The position numbers were made by a program, and so were the translations under genes. This document shows positions 13,310-22,300 of a stretch of DNA of 47,465 bases, in pieces. The stretch spans positions 1 to 47,465 of IMG/VR virus record IMGVR_UViG_3300027788_000017. One strand, given 5' to 3'. The stretch's first letter is position 1. The number at the start of each line of letters is the position of its first letter. The notes below the pieces were generated by a model. It made no database searches, was not told where the DNA came from, and saw nothing but the letters and a program-made list of their open reading frames with translations. The DNA comes from a virus.

Positions 13310-16300
13310 TTATCTCTTCTTAGTGTTAGCAGGTGGCATTCCGACCCAGTTAGTAGTTGATATCCAACTCGTAGACGAACCACCTCCGCCTCTTGTCTTT
13401 GCTTCTCCTGCCACATAATCAACTATGCTTTCTCTAACATCTTTAATTCCACCAAGAACAGGTGTTCTTCCTATCACTCGTCTTACTGCCTGTCGTCCTT
13501 CGCCACCTTCAAGTCCTTCTAATGCACCCGCACTAACGTCTATAGCGTCAGACAGGATACCCACAGACGGACCTCCAAGAGTTGAGAACATACGAACCTT
13601 GCCGTAAGCCCCTTGGTCTACTTGCTCTGTAGCGTTGAAGAAGAACTCTGCTATTAAGCCAAGTCCACCCATAGCCATAAGACCTTCGACCCACCAACCA
13701 AGGAATTCATTAGGTGTTGCACCCATTAACAATTCGTTAGGCGTGTTCATAGACTTACTGTCTTCTAGGTTTACACCCGCCATCTCAAATATTTTACCTA
13801 CTGGTGTCTTGTCTAAAGTTCTATCTCTCAGGGTTCTTGTTTCGTCTTCGCCTCTGGCTAGGATTAAATCTTTACCTGCATTTGCACCCATACCAAATCC
13901 CGAACCTGCCGTAAGCATAAGCATTAGTGGGGCAATGTTACCCTTTTTAGCTTCTAAGGTTACGTCTTTAGCCATTCTTCCCATCATTATTGGGAAGGAT
14001 TTAAGTTGGAATATCGTACTGCCCCAAGGTGTCTGCGCCCACATAGGCACATCGTTAGGGTCAGGCGTAAAGATAGCCTCGTTAGTAAACCTCATTATGG
14101 CATAACGAACATTGTCGTCTTGAGTATGCTTTCGTATATCATCTAGACGAGGTCCGCTTGGCTGACCGTAATCAAGCATACCGTATCGTTCTAAGAACCT
14201 TTTGCTTTTGTCAAACCTAATGCCAGAAGTAATACCTTTAGCATATAGTCGTCTCAGAGCATCTGCTTCTGCTTTGATAGCGTTGAAGCCAACCAGTGCG
14301 GCGACCTCTCTCTGCATGTTAGTCCAAGGTGTTAGACCTGTAGCATTAAAGAATGCGTGTGTGAATTTTTGTGAACCATCTCCCGCCATGTGGGTCATGT
14401 TGTCATGTATCAAGTTCTCAATACCAACACCAATATCTCTAGCGGCTTGCTTGTATGACGGGTCTTGTAGCCATCTCTGTGACCAACCTTTCATCCAAGA
14501 ACCTACACGACCACTTCTAACTAGCGGTAACACTATGTCTGGGAATGAAGTAAGGGTTGTGTAACTCAATAGAGTGACAGAGTTAAATGTTCTTAGCTTT
14601 CTACTATATGAATAGGCTCTGTCTGAACCCAATGGCTTCCTGTTAAGCACATTCATATACTCAGTCATCCAGTTTATATTGTCTCCTGTAGTTGGGACAT
14701 CGAAATCAGCTAGACCATTTACAATAGCTTTAGCTCTTAACTTGAACTGGTTGTATTGTTGCTTGTCTAATCGTGTCACATCTATAGACCCTAACAATAA
14801 GTTAAGTGCTCTTTGTTTGTTAGCATTTTTAGATGCACTGGTACTACCCATAACATTTACTATAGAGCCTACAATTTTTTCAGCTTCGTCTGGGCTGTCA
14901 ATAATTCTAGGAACTATTTCGCTGTGAATGTCTCCTGCCGCACCCATGTCTTGCATAGTTCTGGTAGTCGTCTTTGCACCAGTTAACATATTCACTGCAC
15001 CACGAGTACCGTTAGCCGCCACTTCCATGTAAGCTTCCGCCGCTTGGTTTCTTACACCAAACTCTCGTGCTAACCCTATAGTTCTAGAGCTTCTGTCAAA
15101 GTATCGTGCCAGTATTCCTTCTAAATCACGAACCATATACTCAGACATTTCTGGTATTTCGTCTGGAGTAAGCGTGATAAATCTCTGCATGAAAGGATTG
15201 CCTGATTGTGACATTCTCCTAGACAAGACATCATCAACATCAATTCGTCCGTCTGTATCAAGCATTCTCTTAATAATCTCTTGAGATATCTCCGCAGCTT
15301 CTCTTTGGTTTACATCAAATCCATTCTGTCTTTGCTCTTTCATAAAGTGCTTGGTTAACAACTCGTTAAATTTGCCGGGGTTGTCTTTGATAAAACCTAT
15401 ATCCCACACCTGTGGCACATAAAATTTCTGACCTAACTTTTTCTTCAAGTCGCCAATAGGTATTCCGTGCTCTTGCATGGAAGCAAGTTCGGCTTTGAAC
15501 CCTTCGTTGATTTGCATTGCCACCTGACGCTCTTGTGCGCTTAATCTAGACAAGTCTTGTTGACGAAGAGCAGTTATAATTCTCTCGTGACTTGCAGGTT
15601 GTGTAGAAGTACCTAGCTTTTTATTCGCAAAGTAAACTAACCCTTGGCTTTTCTTCAACCACCGCTTACCTGCCCCTTGTGCATCGGGCAACATACGCAG
15701 TGCGTTCATTAATGGTCCTACTTTCTTAGACATGTCAGCATTTATCTTTTGGAAGATACCTGCTCCGCCTTCTGGCTTAACAATGTTAGCAAACCACTTA
15801 GCACCTATTCGTCTTAGATGTACTGAGTTTTCTCTAATCCAGTTGCCACCCTTACCTTGTCCACTGTGACGTTGGATTGCCTCGAAGTCATCAACAGTTG
15901 GCTCTTCTTTTCTAAGAGAACGTCTGATAAATCCCTGAAGTGCATCAGGTACACCAAGACGTTGTGCCTCAACACCGACACCCACCATGTCACCGGGGTC
16001 TATGTTTCTGCCAAAGTCGATTTGCTCTTCCATGATTTTGCCAGACAGAGTTCCATGTTGCATAGTTCCAATCTTGTCTGCGTACATATTTGGCATGTCG
16101 CTATCAAAACCGTCTGCGTCTACATGCTTAACCTGTGTGCTGTCAAAGACAAGCATAGCATCCTGTGGAGTATTAGTTATTGGGTCAAGCTCTGTAACTC
16201 TAAAGCTATCGTAACCCATGTCTCGCATGAACGAGGTCAAAGCCATCTTAGCTTCTTCGTCTGAAGTTCCTGAACGCTTCAGGTTCTCAATGATAATTTC

Positions 16301-19300
16301 ATACAGGTCGTCTCCTGCAAATTCCCCATTGCTCCTTAGTTCTTCAATAACACTAACGCCAACCTTTTGTGGGAAGAAATTCTTGTCTCCCATCTCAGCG
16401 ATAAGCCAACTAATGTTGTTGTCCGAACCACCTATTGAGTAGAAGGTATTGGCATCGAAGTTAAAAGTGTCCTCTGCTCTTACTAATAGAGGTAATACTT
16501 TTGGTTGTTTCTTAACTCCAGAAGTACCTTCGAACAATGTCCAAAGTTTTTTCTCCTGTTGATAAAGAACTTCCAATCTCTTTTGCATCTTTAGTAGTTC
16601 AAAGGCAGGGTCTCCCGCAACTCCTTGCTCATTACCTTTGTTAATTTCTTCTGCTCGTCTGCGAGTTACATTACGATAGCTAGTTCCATCCATCTCTGTA
16701 AGAACATTAGCAATCTCTTCTCTATTTCTAGCAATACCATCAGCGTATTCATACGATAGGTTTTTCCTAGCTACAGACAAAGCTTCTCCATCAATCATTG
16801 CTCGTAACGAAGCACGATGTCCTGCGTAACTATAGTCTTCAGCTAAAGCATTTACCTTTGTAAGATATATACCTTCTCCGAAAAGAGCTTCTGTGCTTGA
16901 TGGTTCTACTTGAACATCAGCATTAGCGGCTCTTTCAAAAGCCCCTCCGTTTGGTGTCCCATGATAGTAGACGAACTCCATAAGGTTTTCGTGTTCTCTA
17001 GCACCCACAAATTCTCTAGCGGCTATGTCTCGTTCTGGAGAATAGTTGTCTATAGTTTCTCTTGCATACTTTGGTGCCGCATCATTTGTCATAGAGTACA
17101 TGCCAGTATTACGCACTGCGTTCCTGACGGGTGTCTTCAATGCAGACTTATTAGCCATCATGTCGCCACCGAAAGTTAGGTAACGATACTGTTGTCTAAG
17201 TTTTTTGTTGCCCATAATGCCGTTGACAACGTACATGACCTGTTCAATTAAGCCATCTACCATTGTCTCTAGTCTGTTCTTTAATCTTACGTTTCCAAAC
17301 ATATCCTTCTTGGCAATCCTGTTACCAAGATAGTTTGCAAATCCATCTACGAACCACTCTTCCGCAAGTCTTTCGTTTACACCCTCAACAGAAAGCTGTT
17401 CGTTCCTGTAGTTGGAGAACCTGTCAGCAATTTGTGAAGCTCGCTTGTCTCCTGCACGAAGAGATGCTTCATACATTTGATTGATTACCTGTCGTCTGTT
17501 GTCGTCAAACGAACCACGAACAAGCATGTGACCTATCTCGTGTACTGCTGTGTATTCTTGACCTTTAGTATTAGGTCGTATCCCAATAAAATCTGTTCCG
17601 CTCTTACCTTTCTTTAAAGACATACCTAATTTACGAGCAGTCTTTCTTAGCTGATTGAATTGCACACCATCTGTTGCGTGTTGGAATACACCGTAAGCAC
17701 CATCTGGAGCTTTCTCTCCAAATAGTTTCGACACATCTTCTACGCTTAAAAAGTTTGCATTACTGGTAGCATCCTGTTGAGTTTTACCCATCAGGTTCAT
17801 CATTCTATAAGTTAGAAGTCTGGCATTAGCCTCAACCTTTTTGTCTCTGTGTGTAATCTTTCTTAATAATTCTTTAACATCTGACTTAGCACCATTAGGG
17901 ATACCGTTGTCTTCTCCAGAACCTTTGGTTTGCTTTATCTCTATGTCCAGAGCACGATTTACCATGCTTGTCTTAGGCAATACATCTGGGGTCTCTTGGA
18001 ACAAACGCTTCAGACCAAGTGTAGCCAGAGCCATGTCTCTGTCATTACCCTTTATCTTTGCGTCCATTATAGCTTTGTGGAAATCAGCAGGTGTCTCAGC
18101 TAATTGTTTGCCTTCTCCTACAGTAACCCTAGCTATATCTCTTTCACTGAATTGAACACCCTCAACATTAACCTCTGGCGCTGTGTTTACTTTATTAAGA
18201 AGTCCTTGGTTAAGGTCTCTTGTTCTGGATGATTGAGACGTAGTTTGACTTAGCTCCTGAATAATTTCAGGAATAGACATCTCATTCACAGACGTAAACT
18301 GTCTGCCAGTTGGGTTGTTAAGAGCGGCTGTAGTTTTACCTTTAAGAACTTCGTCCATAAAGTTGTCTGCTTTTTTAGTAAGGTCAGCAACAATACTCTC
18401 GGCATTCTCGGACAGTTGCTTTTGCTTTTTAACAGCTTGCTTCTTAAACCTTTCGCTTACAGGGTTTTTAGTTCCTACAATTTTACCTTCTGGGCTAACT
18501 CTTAATCCTTCTCCCGCATTTGTCTTAGGGAAGTTTCTGCCTACTTGTCTACGAAGCTCTACTTGTACTTCGTTGATTAAGTTTAGAGAGCGATTAGCTA
18601 GTGTGATTATTAACTCACTGGCTTCTTCGTCCGTTCTGCTTAATGCCATGTCAGCTATAGGGTCGTTGTAACCCAAAGCATCTACATCTGGTATCCCGTC
18701 TAGGTCTCCATCTGCCGCACTTTTAGCAATAGCCGCTATCTCTGCCTGACGCATTGCTTCGTCTGGGGATGTGGTACGGTCAACAATAGTCTCCATCATT
18801 TCTGGAGTTAGTGCTGATGCTCGTGTCTCATCTGGATACATCTTATTGAATTGTTGTATCTCTCTCATGTGACGTAGAATTTTATTACGCAGGTGGAAAC
18901 TGTTCATGTATTTATAAACAGGCAATCCTTCCGCAGTCTCTCCAAGTTTAGAGCCACTGTCTAACAGACGAACCCTAGCCTTCTTTACGCCCTTGGAATT
19001 TCTGTAGGTTTTAGAACCATCAGTGCCTTTGTAAGCAATAGCTTCTTGTACGAAACTATCTCCAGAACCATAGCTTGAACCGTCTAGGGCAGACCTTATT
19101 CGTGAAGGGTCTCCGCTTTCGATAGCCTCTTCTATGTTGTTTCGGATAGTCTCCCAATGACCAAGCTTATCCATTGCGTACTTACTACGAGTACCCTTTG
19201 CATTTGCAAACTTGTCTATGCCAGACTTGAACTTGTTCTTAGTAAAGTCTCTGTCTGGTAGAATTCTTTCAAACAATGGAACTAGCTTTGGGTCAACAAA

Positions 19301-22300
19301 GTTCTTCTCTGGTAAGAAAAACCTTTCCATTACACTCATAACTTTCTGTGCAACCCTTGTCCAAAGAGACATAAGCTCTTGTGGAGTTCCCGCTTTACCA
19401 CGAGATATAGCAAACTGTGAGAACTGTTGAGCAAAGAATTCAGCAGGACTATGTAGTTCATTGTTAGCTGTGCCCGGCAATCTTTCTTTTAGCTTGCCTA
19501 GCTCTACACCATCGTCTGTGATGTAGTCTCCCATTCTTTCCCAGAACCTACTCTTCTCCTGTGGAGTTAGTATGTTTGCATAAGCCCAGTGTCCAACTTC
19601 GTGAATAACTTTTTGGAAGTCTGGGGTATTCATGCTTCCGTCTGCGGCTGACCCTACGCCTATCGTATTGGCAACATTGCTGTCTGCCGAACCGGGGAGG
19701 AACGTATAGCCTGTAGGGTCATCTCTGAACCGAGGCATACTACTATCTGCACCCGATATATTCCTTAACACAGACATAACTGCGTTCAATTCGCCAACTG
19801 GTCGCTCACGCATTATCAATGAAATCTGTTGCATTGAAGCATGACGACTTGCGTTGTTATACTTTACTCCATGTGGTGCATGGTAATGGATGATGTCGTT
19901 CAACACCTCCATATATTTAATGTACCCCATGTAATCATTTTTGGTTTTAAAGTGTGGGGAATTCCAAGCCATGTTCTCGAAGTTCTGTAGTTCTTCAACC
20001 ACCTCTCCAACATACTTGAACACACCCCTAAGAGGTTTAGAACCAAACATCTCTGGTATTTGAGATTGGTCTATCTCCATAGACTTTATTCTATCAAAGC
20101 TTATAGGCTGTGTTAGAGGGTCTTCAATATCTGGGTCATCAATTAATCTGTTTTGTTTGCCTGTTGATGTAGGCTTAACACTGTTAGGAGCAGGGCTGAA
20201 TTCAGCACCATCTATAGCAACAAAAGAAGCATCTCTTGCCTTACCTTTTAGCGATGGGTCTGTGTGACCGACTGTAAAGCTTTCGTTTACTTGCTTGCCA
20301 AGGACGGATGAGATGGAGTTATTGTCTGCGTATTGTTTCAGAGAAGCGTGACGAACACGACCTTCAAATTGACCTGACTTTAGACCTATAGACAAAGACC
20401 TTCCTTGTGGAATGTCATCTGCAAACTCTTGCATTGTTCTCTGTACGGATGGGTTGAGTATCTCTTCCCCTTCGTCAACTACATCTAATGGCGTATCATC
20501 TGGTTCTTCCACATGATTTCTATAGGTGTTTGTTTCCTTGTGATTAGGGTTATGAAAAGACTTCCCACTACCTTCTGGTGCTAGGTCAGATGCCTTTAAT
20601 GCTCCGTCTTCTAGAGCCAGTTTTATTCTCTTGTCGAATACCTTTAAGAACTCTCTCTTGATTTCGTATTCATTATCAAGGACTACAATCTGGTCTATGT
20701 CGTCTGTGTGTATTTCAAAGTCATCTCCTTCTTTGACCACACGACCAACAACCTTGCCCATGAATTTAATTTTTCGTGTGCCTTCTGGCTTGCCCACCAT
20801 AGTAAAGTGGTTGTTTAAATCTACCTCAACACCCTTATGCTCTATAACCATAGGCTTTGCTTTGCCCTTTGGTTTAGTGGTAGGTGCTTCTTTGCTCATC
20901 GTAGCCATACGATTTTCGATATCGGTTATCTCTCTAATAAGAAGAGATGTATCCTTATGGCTTTCGAACCTAGCTGTGGCATCTTTAATCAAATCATTTT
21001 TAAGACCATCCAAAGCCTCTGAATGTGTCTGCTTGTCTGCGACTGCACGACCAACGGCTTTATCTTCAGGAGTTACTTTCGTATCAAAAGTAGTCTCTAA
21101 ATCTTTCATAGCTGTTTGCTTGTCTGGAACAATACCTTCGTCTGCTCCACGCTCAAGATTAGCTATGCCTTTCTTAACCCACTTTCTGTTTGACCACGCT
21201 TGGGGGTCAAGCTCTCTCAATTCTTTCTTTAGCTTCTTAGCTGTACGTCTGTGACTTTGTGCCATGCTCTTAGAGAAGGCAGTACCTTTTGCTTCTTCTA
21301 ACCTAGCGTCATCTGATGCTCGTTTAATCTCGTTTACTAACTTAGCCGCCTTGTATTCTGGGGAAGCTTTGTTTGCTATAGCATCGCCCTTAACCTCTAC
21401 TTCTGTAGATTTGATTAGTCTCTGCACAGCATTGTTGATGTCCATAATCAAAGCTTGTGGACTATCCACTGCCTCTGATGGCATGGGTGCATCTTGTCTA
21501 GTCAAGAAGAAACGGTTGCTTACTGGGTCAACAAATACTTGGTCGCCACCTTCGTAGTCTTGAGTTCCTCCAGTTTTTTCTCTCAAGTCACCGGGGCTAA
21601 CCTCTACCTTTTGATAGACGACACCATCAATTTTTTCATAGTCTCTCTTGTTGGAGTATATGTCTTTAGCTTTTTTATCTATTTCGCCCTTACTTCTTGG
21701 ACCTATAATATCTGTTCTATCAATGGTCTTCTTAGATGGGATACGACTAAGCATGTCGCCCCTTGAATTAAGAGCAAGCTTGTAAGCAAAGAAACGCTTA
21801 CGACCTTCTTTTATTCCTAAGTATTGTTTTGGAAACCTTTGTTCCACACTTAGAGGAGAGCCAAGGATTATCTGTTGTAGTGTGACTTGACTGTCTATTT
21901 CTCTGATGTTTGGAATAAGACCTTCGCTAGATAAAGCCTGTCTTATTTCAGATATGTCTGCATCTTCGTCTGCTTTCTTTAGCTTTCGAATGTCTCTAAG
22001 AATACGCCTCAGTTCTAATACTGCCTCTGCATTCTCTCCAGTTGTCTCTGTTACTTTCTTACCTGTTACAGGGTCAGTTACTTTTGTCTGTTTGAATTTT
22101 ACAGGGTCAGACACCATGACTTTATGAGACGCACCCAATAAAGATGCTTCGTCCATAGCTGTGTAAGCCGCCATTTCTCCTGTTAGCTTCTCTCCGTTAC
22201 GCTTTAGCGTATCGACTAATCGACCTGTGAACCCATGCTTGTTGGAAGACTTCGGTCCTGTTAGAGAACCTTGTGTGCCTCCAAGCTTGTTCATGCTGTA

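Noticed and set aside
20631-21254. 207-aa plus-strand frame inside the giant gene
   Set aside because: It is antisense to a continuous 3969-codon gene with clear domains and is low in complexity (Ser/Leu/Ile). The other long plus-strand frames within 13310-25219 are rejected for the same reason.
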